Notes under the pieces: model-generated
What the model was told of the DNA's origin: nothing
Seen by the model: the letters and a program-made list of their open reading frames with translations, nothing else
The model's database searches: none
Assembly (NCBI GenBank): GCA_009782655.1
Contig: WRIQ01000039.1
Span: forward strand, 1 to 8,316
Reading direction: 5' to 3'
From: Prolixibacteraceae bacterium
Lineage (GTDB): Bacteria; Bacteroidota; Bacteroidia; Bacteroidales; Prolixibacteraceae
Length of the DNA: 8,316 nt
Part shown: piece by piece, positions 1-6,611 of the stretch
Position numbering within the stretch: position 1 is the first letter of the stretch
Layout of the letters: every line of letters starts with the position of its first letter
Translations under genes and position numbers: made by a program

Positions 1-1729
1 CGTGGTGAGTGGCTATAAACTCGATGATAGAGTCGGGGAGGCCATGTTTTTTTGCCAGTTTTATTCCGTCTTGCACGTGGGTTATAATGATTTTGGCGCT
101 CTCTTTATAGTCCATTTTGTCGTGGGGATTCATGCCCATTTCCTGATTTTCGATAAAAAAAGTGGGGTGTGCAGTTTTTCCGATGTCGTGATAAAGGGCG
201 CCTGTCCGCACCAGAAAACTATCTCCGCCGATTTTGAGGATGACCTCTTCTGCAAGGTTGGCAATCTGCATCGAATGCTGAAATGTGCCGGGCGCATCTT
301 CTGCCAGTTTGCGCAACAGCGGCTGATTGGTGTTCGAAAGTTCGATAAGCGTAACGTCGGATACAAACCCGAAAAGCTTTTCGAAAATATAAATGAGTGG
401 ATAGACCAGCAACATTAGGAGGCTGCTCAGGGCGAACCATTGCAGCATACGGAAGTTGTATGTGGCCAGCGTGCCTTCCCTAATTAATGTAACTGCCGTG
501 AAAACAGCGATATAGGTTACGCCCACCAAGATGGCGGCAACAATAACGTGTCCGCGCCGCTGCATCCTGTTGAGGCTGAAAACGGCGACCATACCAGCGG
601 TGATTTCGAACAGCACATATTCGTAATTGTTGGGTGCATAAAATCCAATGAGCAACGCGGTGATAGTCAACATGAATATGGCCGTGCGCGGATCGTAGAA
701 CGTGCGGATTACCACCGGCATGATGGCCAATGGAACCAGATATATATGCAATGAGCTCAACGAGTTGATTCCCAGCGATACAAAAACCATAAAGACAATC
801 ATCACCAAAAGGAAAAACAACTTGCGTGTATCCGAGAGGATTTTTGATTTATAAATGAGCAGGTAGGAAAACAAAAGCGCCAGAAATATGACGATAAGGA
901 GAATTTTGCCGATGGAGATTAAATGACTGTTAAGTCCTTCTCCCCGTTTTTTTTCATAGGCCCATTTCAGCGATTCGAGAACCTGAAATTTCACATCGTC
1001 GATAATTTCGCCTTCCAAAATAATTCGTTCGCCGGTTTGCACCATCCCGCGTGCTGTCGAAACATTGACGTACAATCTTTGCAATTCGTCTTTCGAATAT
1101 TTTTCGTCGTAATGAAGGTTGTTTTTTATGTAGTCGCCCAGATTTATAATTTCCAGATTCAGCGCCATCGCGGGATACAGGAACTTCAACGCATCGATTT
1201 TTTCTTTAAAAAGATTGTAGGCATTTTTTTCGGTTAGCAAGGTGGAAACTTGTGTTTTCGTAGCTTTGTTTCCACCAATCAGCCAAACATCGGTTTTCTC
1301 TTTCAGAACCTCCATCGATTCGGGCGGCGCAATCAAAACGCCTTTGGTATAGATGGCGTTCAATGTACCGATGAGTTGCTGCAACACCAAATCCTTTTCG
1401 TCAGCGTTGAGCGTGTAGATGGTTGCAAAATATTTTATCAGTTCATCGGTTTTCTGCTTGAGTATAAGGCTGTCGACCGTAAAATAAGGCGCAAAGCTGC
1501 GGGTTATTTCCAATTGCTCTGCTTCAATTTCGCTATTCGATATCAGTATGGAAAAATCGAAAGGTGCAATCAGGTTTTCATGTTTCCATGGCGCTCCTTT
1601 TTGAAATTCATATTTGAAGCGTGGTTCCGAAGGAAGAATAAAAAACAACGCAACCGCCGTCAATATTAACAATACAGCCTGAAAAATCTTTTCAGAATAT
1701 TGCAAGATATTATTAATGAGCGTTTTCAT
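1..1729 (-). CDS. PgpH-like 7TM-HD cyclic-di-AMP phosphodiesterase (3' end truncated by window)
   Basis: Reading the minus strand from the ATG at 1729 gives 576 uninterrupted codons that leave the window at position 1. Residues 16-33 form a first membrane segment. About 35-265 is an extracytoplasmic region matching the 7TMR-HDED type. Several hydrophobic helices follow (about 270-292, 301-320, 323-340, 344-363, 370-387, 394-416, 428-450), and then a cytoplasmic HD domain from about 460. Visible HD residues are H485 (TFQHS), H514-D515 (LYHDIGK), H551 (ITHV) and H575-H576 (ATHH); NPHDK sits at 534-538. Family knowledge: PgpH-type proteins hydrolyse c-di-AMP to pApA using a two-metal HD site. 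That substrate is inferred from architecture. The last expected metal-binding Asp and the C-terminus lie off the left edge. The gene is divergent from the NlpC/P60 gene across 81 bp. Plus-strand ORFs over this region are antisense shadows. Confidence 0.93.
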   Translation of the reverse strand, partial: MKTLINNILQYSEKIFQAVLLILTAVALFFILPSEPRFKYEFQKGAPWKHENLIAPFDFSILISNSEIEAEQLEITRSFAPYFTVDSLILKQKTDELIKYFATIYTLNADEKDLVLQQLIGTLNAIYTKGVLIAPPESMEVLKEKTDVWLIGGNKATKTQVSTLLTEKNAYNLFKEKIDALKFLYPAMALNLEIINLGDYIKNNLHYDEKYSKDELQRLYVNVSTARGMVQTGERIILEGEIIDDVKFQVLESLKWAYEKKRGEGLNSHLISIGKILLIVIFLALLFSYLLIYKSKILSDTRKLFFLLVMIVFMVFVSLGINSLSSLHIYLVPLAIMPVVIRTFYDPRTAIFMLTITALLIGFYAPNNYEYVLFEITAGMVAVFSLNRMQRRGHVIVAAILVGVTYIAVFTAVTLIREGTLATYNFRMLQWFALSSLLMLLVYPLIYIFEKLFGFVSDVTLIELSNTNQPLLRKLAEDAPGTFQHSMQIANLAEEVILKIGGDSFLVRTGALYHDIGKTAHPTFFIENQEMGMNPHDKMDYKESAKIIITHVQDGIKLAKKHGLPDSIIEFIATHH

Positions 1730-1778
1730 ATTTTTTTGCCTGTCGATAAATATTATTAAAAATCATCGCCGATAATTG

Positions 1779-1786
1779 TATTTTTG
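1779..1786 (+). promoter_or_regulatory. Candidate Bacteroidota -7 element (TATTTTTG)
   Basis: TATTTTTG matches the TAnnTTTG -7 consensus of Bacteroidota vegetative promoters and lies 24 bp before the ATG of the NlpC/P60 gene, which would give a very short leader. No TTTG -33 box is seen at the usual distance upstream, and the spacer is AT-rich, so a chance match is possible. Confidence 0.35.
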
Positions 1787-1810
1787 ATCACGTAAAATAA
1801 CTAATTTTTG

Positions 1811-2593
1811 ATGAATTACGGCATATCAGCATTAAGTTTAATTCCTGTCCGCAAAGAACCGTCGGAAAAAAGCGAAATGGTTTCTCAGGTATTGTTTGGC
1901 GAAAGCTTCCGCATTGTCAATTATCTTCCGGGTTGGTGTCATATAAAAATAGATTTCGACGGCTACGAAGGCTGGGTCGATCAAAAAATGATAACCCTGC
2001 TCACCGAGTGGAAATACCTACAGGTACAAAAATCGAACTTTGCCGTTACAACCGATATTTTCAGCATCATTCCCCAGTCAAAGGAGCAAAACCTGATGCT
2101 GGTTGCAGGCAGTACGCTGCCCTTATGGCGCCCTTACCTCAAACAATTCACCATCGACAAATCTACTTTTCCGATGAATGGAAACATTTCATACGGGCGA
2201 ATTGTTGATAAACGCAAGATTATCATTACACAAGCGTTGAAATATTTTAATGCGCCTTATCTGTGGGGAGGCCGCAGTCCCATGGGAATCGATTGCAGCG
2301 GATTTACGCAGATTATATATAAAATGGCGGGCGTCAGGTTGTTGCGCGACGCGAGCCAACAAGTTCGGCAGGGAGCAGCCTTGAGTTTTGTTGAAGAATC
2401 GCAACCCGGCGATCTTGCTTTTTTCGACGATAATGAGGGAAATGTAGCCCACGTAGGAATTTTATGGGAGCGAAATAAAATAATCCACGCCTCAGGAAAA
2501 GTGCGCATCGATAATATCGACCAATACGGAATAATTAGTGTTGATACAAAACGATATACGCATGATTTGCGTGTAATCAAAAGACTCTTTTGA
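1811..2593 (+). CDS. SH3b-NlpC/P60 (C40) cysteine peptidase, YkfC-like, predicted cytosolic
   Basis: This 260-residue protein belongs to the NlpC/P60 family, which cleaves gamma-D-glutamyl-diamino acid bonds in peptidoglycan peptides. Residues 1-65 look like a bacterial SH3 domain (LIPVRKEPSEKSEMVSQVLF, then GYEGWVD). About 66-125 may be a second degenerate SH3-like domain. The peptidase domain spans about 135-260. The catalytic Cys162 is in GIDCSGF, the general-base His214 in VAHVGIL, and the third polar residue is His226 in IIHASG. There is no signal peptide or lipobox, which fits the YkfC-type enzymes that trim imported muropeptides in the cytoplasm; that role is inferred. The ATG at 1811 is preferred over the TTG directly before it. 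The gene is divergent from the 7TM-HD gene and 57 bp upstream of the NUDIX gene, probably in one transcript. Confidence 0.9.
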   Translation: MNYGISALSLIPVRKEPSEKSEMVSQVLFGESFRIVNYLPGWCHIKIDFDGYEGWVDQKMITLLTEWKYLQVQKSNFAVTTDIFSIIPQSKEQNLMLVAGSTLPLWRPYLKQFTIDKSTFPMNGNISYGRIVDKRKIIITQALKYFNAPYLWGGRSPMGIDCSGFTQIIYKMAGVRLLRDASQQVRQGAALSFVEESQPGDLAFFDDNEGNVAHVGILWERNKIIHASGKVRIDNIDQYGIISVDTKRYTHDLRVIKRLF

Positions 2594-2650
2594 TGAGAAG
2601 TGTTGCGAATTATCCGACAATCCTGTTCAAGAAACAATAACACACCGCTT

Positions 2651-3082
2651 ATGTACACCTATAATTATCCAATGACAGCGCTAACCGTTGACGCACTGGT
2701 TGTTGCCGGTTCGGGCGCCCGCCGTGCGATTTTGTTGATCAACCGCGGGAAAGAGCCTTTCAGGGGAATGTGGGCGTTGCCCGGCGGTTTCATCAATATG
2801 GACGAAACACTCGAACAAGCCTGCATCAGGGAGTTGTACGAAGAGACGGAGCTCGCCTTGAAGTCGATGCGGCAATTTCGAACTTTTGATGCGGTTGACC
2901 GCGATCCGCGGCAACGAACCATATCAGTTGTTTATTATGATTTTATTTCCGAAGAAGCAGAGGTAACCGCCAACGACGATGCCCAAACGGCCGGATGGTT
3001 TTCACTCGACAACTTACCTCAACTGGCTTTCGACCATGCCGAAATAATTGAACAATTCAAGGTTGAGTTTTTGAAAAACTAA
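2651..3082 (+). CDS. NUDIX hydrolase, single-domain
   Basis: The 143-residue product carries a NUDIX box at residues 46-68: G46, E52, then R60-E61-L62 and E64-E65, which form the Mg2+-binding helix. NUDIX enzymes hydrolyse nucleoside diphosphates linked to another moiety; the substrate here cannot be read from sequence. LLINRGKEPFRGMWALPGGF before the box is typical of the ADP-ribose pyrophosphatase/MutT-like groups. The protein ends soon after the NUDIX fold and lacks the winged-helix domain of NrtR-type regulators. The ATG at 2651 is chosen because MYTYNYP...ALTVDALVV is the usual start of Bacteroidota relatives; an in-frame GTG at 2600 would add 17 unlikely residues. The usual glycine near the end of the box is Glu67 here (EETEL). 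It is probably co-transcribed with the upstream peptidase gene. Confidence 0.9.
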   Translation: MYTYNYPMTALTVDALVVAGSGARRAILLINRGKEPFRGMWALPGGFINMDETLEQACIRELYEETELALKSMRQFRTFDAVDRDPRQRTISVVYYDFISEEAEVTANDDAQTAGWFSLDNLPQLAFDHAEIIEQFKVEFLKN

Positions 3083-3112
3083 TAATCCGCCAACAGGGAT
3101 GCGGAAAACAAA

Positions 3113-3145
3113 GGGGCTTGCCATTTTATATCAATGGCAAGCCCC
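3113..3145. terminator. Perfect 13-bp hairpin between convergent genes, probably bidirectional
   Basis: GGGGCTTGCCATT (3113-3125) pairs exactly with AATGGCAAGCCCC (3133-3145) around a 7-nt loop. It lies 30 bp after the NUDIX stop and 30 bp after the stop of the convergent secreted-protein gene. On the minus strand the stem is followed by TTTGTTTT, a good U-tract. On the plus strand the tail is weaker (GTAATTGATTTTG). It should end the minus-strand gene and may also serve the plus-strand pair. Confidence 0.8.
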
Positions 3146-3175
3146 GTAATTGATTTTGAATTATGAATCTAAAAA

Positions 3176-3622
3176 CTACTGTCTTCCTCCACGTTGGCCG
3201 CCGCCGGGAGCGCCTTGTCCATCCGGACCGCCGCGCCTTGCACGCGATTCTTCTTTGTATTTTTCATACTTTTTCCATTGGTCGGCGCTAAAAATCTTTT
3301 TCAGTTCTTTGTCCTTTTCTTCTTGTTGAGCCTCCATTTTTTTACGCATTTCTTCCCGCTGTTTGTCGGTCATGTCGCGGAACGAAACGCCTGTGCGAAG
3401 TTCTTCGGCTTTTTTTGCATATTTCAGGTTAATCTCATTCACCTTAGTTTCTTCGCTTTTCGACAACGTGATGTATTCTTTCATTTGTTCTGTTTGGCGT
3501 TTAGCCATATCTACCGGCGTAAACTGGCGCCTTTCCTGACCTCCTTGGCCTTGCGGCTGTTGAGCTTGTGCTGTAAAAACAGCAAACAACAACACTGATA
3601 AAATTATTCCGATTTTTTTCAT
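3176..3622 (-). CDS. Small secreted Spy/CpxP-like (DUF4890-type) helical protein
   Basis: This encodes 148 residues. Residues 1-20 are a clear signal peptide (MKK, hydrophobic core IIGILSVLLFAVF-like, then TAQA before Q21), so export to the periplasm is expected. Residues about 34-128 are highly charged and helical, including TPVDMAKRQTEQMKEYITLS and a KIFSADQWKKYEKYKEE segment, the pattern seen in Spy/CpxP-like stress proteins and Bacteroidota DUF4890-type proteins. Low-complexity tracts flank it: QQPQGQGGQERRQ after the signal and a Gly/Arg/Gln-rich tail from about residue 130. Spy family members bind unfolded proteins or sense envelope stress, but no such role is proven by the sequence. 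The ATG at 3622 is the only start that keeps the signal peptide. The gene is monocistronic, convergent with the NUDIX gene and divergent from the DUF349 gene. Confidence 0.8.
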   Translation of the reverse strand: MKKIGIILSVLLFAVFTAQAQQPQGQGGQERRQFTPVDMAKRQTEQMKEYITLSKSEETKVNEINLKYAKKAEELRTGVSFRDMTDKQREEMRKKMEAQQEEKDKELKKIFSADQWKKYEKYKEESRARRGGPDGQGAPGGGQRGGRQ

Positions 3623-3935
3623 GATAATAAATAATAAATGATTTGTTTAAACTACGCGACTTTTGACTATAATCTTTTTCAATGGTTTAATGGAAACGAA
3701 GGGTTGAGAAAAATAAATTTCCGGAAAACGAAATATGCTGTCTGCCAACACCCTCGATATATTATTTTTGAAAGATAATTGTTGATAATAATAATTTGAT
3801 ATACAGCTATTTTGGAAAGTATTCAACTGCTATTAATTGAATAAAACCGACATGGTATAAATCCTGCTGCGGTGTGATTAAAGCTTTTTTTATTCACTTT
3901 TTTTAAATTTTCTTAAATAATTTAATGTAATTATT

Positions 3936-3943
3936 TACTTTCG
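3936..3943 (+). promoter_or_regulatory. Candidate -7 promoter element for the DUF349 gene (TACTTTCG)
   Basis: TACTTTCG differs from the Bacteroidota TAnnTTTG -7 consensus at one base. It lies about 53 bp before the ATG at 3997. A TTTC at 3909-3912 could be a weak -33 box, but the 23-bp gap is slightly long. This is a pattern match only. Confidence 0.35.
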
Positions 3944-3984
3944 TAGCCAATTGCCCCCAAAAACGGGCTTAAAGAAACTTAAAA

Positions 3985-3990
3985 AAGGAA
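3985..3990 (+). promoter_or_regulatory. Purine-rich ribosome-binding site (AAGGAA) deciding the DUF349 start
   Basis: AAGGAA ends 6 nt before the ATG at 3997, a normal Shine-Dalgarno distance, and abuts the alternative TTG at 3991. The spacing favours the ATG. Bacteroidota depend little on such sites, so its contribution is uncertain. Confidence 0.45.
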
Positions 3991-3996
3991 TTGAGC

Positions 3997-6582
3997 ATGG
4001 AGCCTAAAGATCTGAAAAACTCTGAAGAGTTAAATCGTCCTGCGAACGACGAATCCGAATTGGTAAATGAAATCGCTGAAGAAGTGAAAGGTGAATCTGC
4101 GGAGGAAGTGTCTGCAGAGCTGGTTGAATCTGTTCCCGATACAATCGGCATTGTTGAAGAAACAATCGATGATGTGGTTCCCGAAGGGAGAGAAAAAGAA
4201 ACGGTTGAGGTTGAAGAAACTGTGATCGAAAACGGGGAAACGGAACTTTCTATTGAGGAATTGGCCGAAAAAGCGAACTCCATCGCAGAAGAAGCGATTG
4301 AGGAAGAGCTACAAGTCGAAGCCGAAGAAGTACTCATAGAACTTGCTGTTGAAGAAGCCGGAGCTGAGCAAACGGAAGAAACGTCCGAAGCAGAGGAAAT
4401 GGCCGAAACGAAAACCATCGTTGAAGAACTGCAGGCCGAAGCCGAAGAAGCGTTTGAAAAAATGGCGGAAGAAATCGAAGAAGTGCAGACAGAAGAAATG
4501 CCGGACGCCGAAGCAATCATCGAAGGACTTCGTTCCGAGGCGGAAGAAACAATTGCCGAACTGGTTGTGGAAGAAGTTGAAATTGATCAGGAGGAAGAAA
4601 AGCCTGTCGAAGAAGCGGTCATTGAAGAACCTGTATCGATTGAAGTGGAAGCGCCCGAAGAATCGGTGCCCGAAGAACCTGTTGTTGAAGAGATAACTGT
4701 AACCGAAGAGGTTGTACAACTCGAAGAAGCAGCTATCGAAGAACCTCAGGAACAACCGGTTGAGGAAAAAACAGAAACTCCGGAAAAAGAAGCAGGCACA
4801 GAGAGCGGCGATACTGATGAAGACGAAGAAATTTCGGATGAAGACGATGAAGGCGAAATTCCCGATTACAATCATTATTCACAAATTGAATTGGTCAACG
4901 CCCTCCGCGACATCGTTGAGAAAGGCGAAGGGAAAGAGCGGCATATAAGTTTAATTGTTGCGGCTTTCAATCAAAAAGTCAAGGAAGCAGCCACCGATGA
5001 AAAGAAAAAATTCATTGAAGAAGGAGGTGTTGCCGAAGATTTTGTTCCTACGGAAGACCCCTACGAAAACGACATCGCCGAGCTGATTAAAAAATACCGG
5101 CAGACAAAATTTGAGCAGGCGCGTAAATTTGAAGCCGAAAAAGAAGAAAATCTGCAAAAGAAATATGCGATTATTGAAGATATCAAAAATCTGTTGAATA
5201 CCGAAGAGTCAATTAACCGCACATTTCAGGAATTTCGCGAATTGCAAAAAAAATGGTACGACATCGGCCCAGTTCCCCAAGCGAAAATGAAGGATCTGTG
5301 GGATACTTACCATTTCCATGTTGAGAACTTCTACGATTATATCAAGATAAACAAGGAACTTCGCGACCTCGATCTGAAAAAGAACCTCGAAGCCAAAATC
5401 AGCATTTGCGAAAAATCCGAGGAACTGCTTTTGGAACCCTCCGTGATAAGAGCGTTCAACACGTTGCAAAAATATCACGAGCAATGGCGCGAAATTGGCC
5501 CTGTACCGCGCGACAAAAAGGACGAAATATGGGATCGCTTCCGGTCGGTAACCTCCCAGATAAACCAAAAGCACCAAGAGTTTTTCGACAAGCGGAAAGT
5601 TGAGCAGAAGCGAAATTATGACGCCAAAATAGTTTTATGCGAGAAAGCGGAAGAAATCAGCGCCATGAATCTTGACAGCCATCGCGATTGGGATGAAAAA
5701 TCCAGAGAACTGATTGAGTTACAGAAAGTTTGGCGTACAATAGGCTTTGCCCCGAAACGGGAAAATAATAAAATTTATGATCGCTTTCGCAATGCCTGCG
5801 ATCTGTTTTTCAACAAGCGCCGCGATTTTTATTCGCAGAACAAAGAATCGCAGAATAAGAATCTGCAAATGAAAATGGATCTTTGCCTCGAAGCTGAAGC
5901 CCTGAAAGAAAGCATCGACTGGAAAAATGCTACCCAGCAATTCATTGAGATTCAGAGGCGGTGGAAAGATGTGGGGCCTGTTTCACGCAAACAATCGGAT
6001 GTCATCTGGAAGAGATTCCGTGCGGCCTGCGACTATTTCTTCGAAAGAAAATCGGGACATTTCAGCGGCATCGACGAAGGACAATCGGAAAATCTTCGTT
6101 TGAAACAAGAGTTGATTAATGAGGTTGAGAGCTATGTTCCGGATACCGATGTGAGCGAAGCCTTAAAAGCTCTGCGCGATTTCCAGCGCCGCTGGACGGA
6201 AATAGGACACGTGCCTATCAAGGAGAAAGACGCCGTTCAAAACCGGTTCCGCAATGCTATCAACAAACATTTCGATGCGTTGAAATTGGATAATGAAAAA
6301 CGCGACTCCCTGAAATTCAGAAGCAAAATAGCATCGCTGACGGAAAATCAGAAAGGCTTGTCGAAGGTGCGTCAGGAACGCGAGAAATATATGATTAAAC
6401 TGAAACAGTTGGAAAGCGATTTGGGAACGCTCGAAAACAACATCGGTTTTTTTGCAAATTCCAAAAATGCGCAAGCTTTGATTGCCGACCTCAATTTAAA
6501 AATTGAGGATACCAAGGAAAAGATTGTTGCCTTGAAAGAGAAAATAAGAATTATCGACGATTTGGATAAATCAGAATATTAG
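3997..6582 (+). CDS. DUF349 repeat protein with acidic N-terminal region
   Basis: The product has 861 residues. Residues 1 to about 285 are an extremely Glu-rich, low-complexity, probably disordered region with internal repeats. About 290-415 is helical and may hold a degenerate repeat. Five DUF349 repeats follow, each with a W-x(2)-[IV]-G core: W420 (WYDIGPVP), W497 (WREIGPVP), W579 (WRTIGFAP), W656 (WKDVGPVS) and W733 (WTEIGHVP), spaced 77, 82, 77 and 77 residues. In repeats 2 to 5 an RFR motif follows, usually before an aromatic helix. Residues 772-861 look like a coiled coil. There is no signal peptide or membrane segment, so it should be cytoplasmic. The biochemical function of DUF349 is not established to my knowledge; a helical scaffold is an inference from the pattern. 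The ATG at 3997 is chosen over the TTG at 3991 because of AAGGAA spacing. It is a single-gene unit closed by a terminator. Confidence 0.92.
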   Translation: MEPKDLKNSEELNRPANDESELVNEIAEEVKGESAEEVSAELVESVPDTIGIVEETIDDVVPEGREKETVEVEETVIENGETELSIEELAEKANSIAEEAIEEELQVEAEEVLIELAVEEAGAEQTEETSEAEEMAETKTIVEELQAEAEEAFEKMAEEIEEVQTEEMPDAEAIIEGLRSEAEETIAELVVEEVEIDQEEEKPVEEAVIEEPVSIEVEAPEESVPEEPVVEEITVTEEVVQLEEAAIEEPQEQPVEEKTETPEKEAGTESGDTDEDEEISDEDDEGEIPDYNHYSQIELVNALRDIVEKGEGKERHISLIVAAFNQKVKEAATDEKKKFIEEGGVAEDFVPTEDPYENDIAELIKKYRQTKFEQARKFEAEKEENLQKKYAIIEDIKNLLNTEESINRTFQEFRELQKKWYDIGPVPQAKMKDLWDTYHFHVENFYDYIKINKELRDLDLKKNLEAKISICEKSEELLLEPSVIRAFNTLQKYHEQWREIGPVPRDKKDEIWDRFRSVTSQINQKHQEFFDKRKVEQKRNYDAKIVLCEKAEEISAMNLDSHRDWDEKSRELIELQKVWRTIGFAPKRENNKIYDRFRNACDLFFNKRRDFYSQNKESQNKNLQMKMDLCLEAEALKESIDWKNATQQFIEIQRRWKDVGPVSRKQSDVIWKRFRAACDYFFERKSGHFSGIDEGQSENLRLKQELINEVESYVPDTDVSEALKALRDFQRRWTEIGHVPIKEKDAVQNRFRNAINKHFDALKLDNEKRDSLKFRSKIASLTENQKGLSKVRQEREKYMIKLKQLESDLGTLENNIGFFANSKNAQALIADLNLKIEDTKEKIVALKEKIRIIDDLDKSEY
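4303..4572 (+). repeat. Three imperfect in-frame repeats in the acidic region of the DUF349 protein
   Basis: The motif [EI]-E-x-L-[QR]-x-E-A-E-E-x-x-x-x-[LM] occurs three times: EELQVEAEE (Leu105), EELQAEAEE (Leu145) and EGLRSEAEE (Leu178). The periods are 40 and 33 codons. Each copy is followed by more Glu-rich sequence. The DNA copies differ at many third positions, suggesting old duplications rather than a recent tandem expansion. Confidence 0.65.
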
Positions 6583-6586
6583 TGAG

Positions 6587-6611
6587 AAAGCCGGTTATGC
6601 CGGCTTTTTTT
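6587..6611. terminator. Intrinsic terminator of the DUF349 gene, shared with convergent rlmB
   Basis: AAAGCCGG (6587-6594) pairs with CCGGCTTT (6600-6607) around the loop TTATG, and the T-run 6605-6611 follows on the plus strand. It starts 5 bp after the DUF349 stop. On the minus strand the same hairpin comes directly after the rlmB stop codon with a weaker CTTTCTCA tail, so it may act in both directions. The T-run overlaps the rlmB TAA. Confidence 0.85.

Larger units (their letters stand above)
3623..3996. other. AT-rich divergent intergenic region, no gene seen
   Basis: These 374 bp separate the start codons of the secreted-protein gene (minus) and the DUF349 gene (plus). No ORF with coding character, tRNA or recognised riboswitch is visible. 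The region is strongly AT-rich and includes runs such as TTGATAATAATAATTTGATA near 3782-3801. It must hold promoters for both genes. TATTTTTG at 3763-3770 also resembles a -7 box on the plus strand, far upstream of the DUF349 start. Confidence 0.6.

Noticed and set aside
923..1669. Two plus-strand ORFs (about 104 and 139 codons) rich in Phe and Arg
   Set aside because: They are antisense to the 7TM-HD gene, whose minus-strand frame is continuous and matches a known family.
3086..3105. Small inverted repeat TCCGC...GCGGA after the NUDIX stop
   Set aside because: Only 5 bp of stem with a 10-nt loop and no T-run; the 13-bp hairpin just downstream is the credible terminator.
4309..4875. Minus-strand ORF of 188 codons, Phe-rich, and an overlapping Ser-rich ORF at 3969-4520
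   Set aside because: Both are by-products of the GAA/GAG-rich acidic region read in reverse (TTC, TTT, TCT codons); neither resembles a real protein.
4343..4948. Lys/Arg-rich plus-strand ORFs (117 and 78 codons) inside the DUF349 gene
   Set aside because: They are frame-shifted readings of the Glu-rich repeats (GAAGAA read as AAGAAG) and have no independent support.
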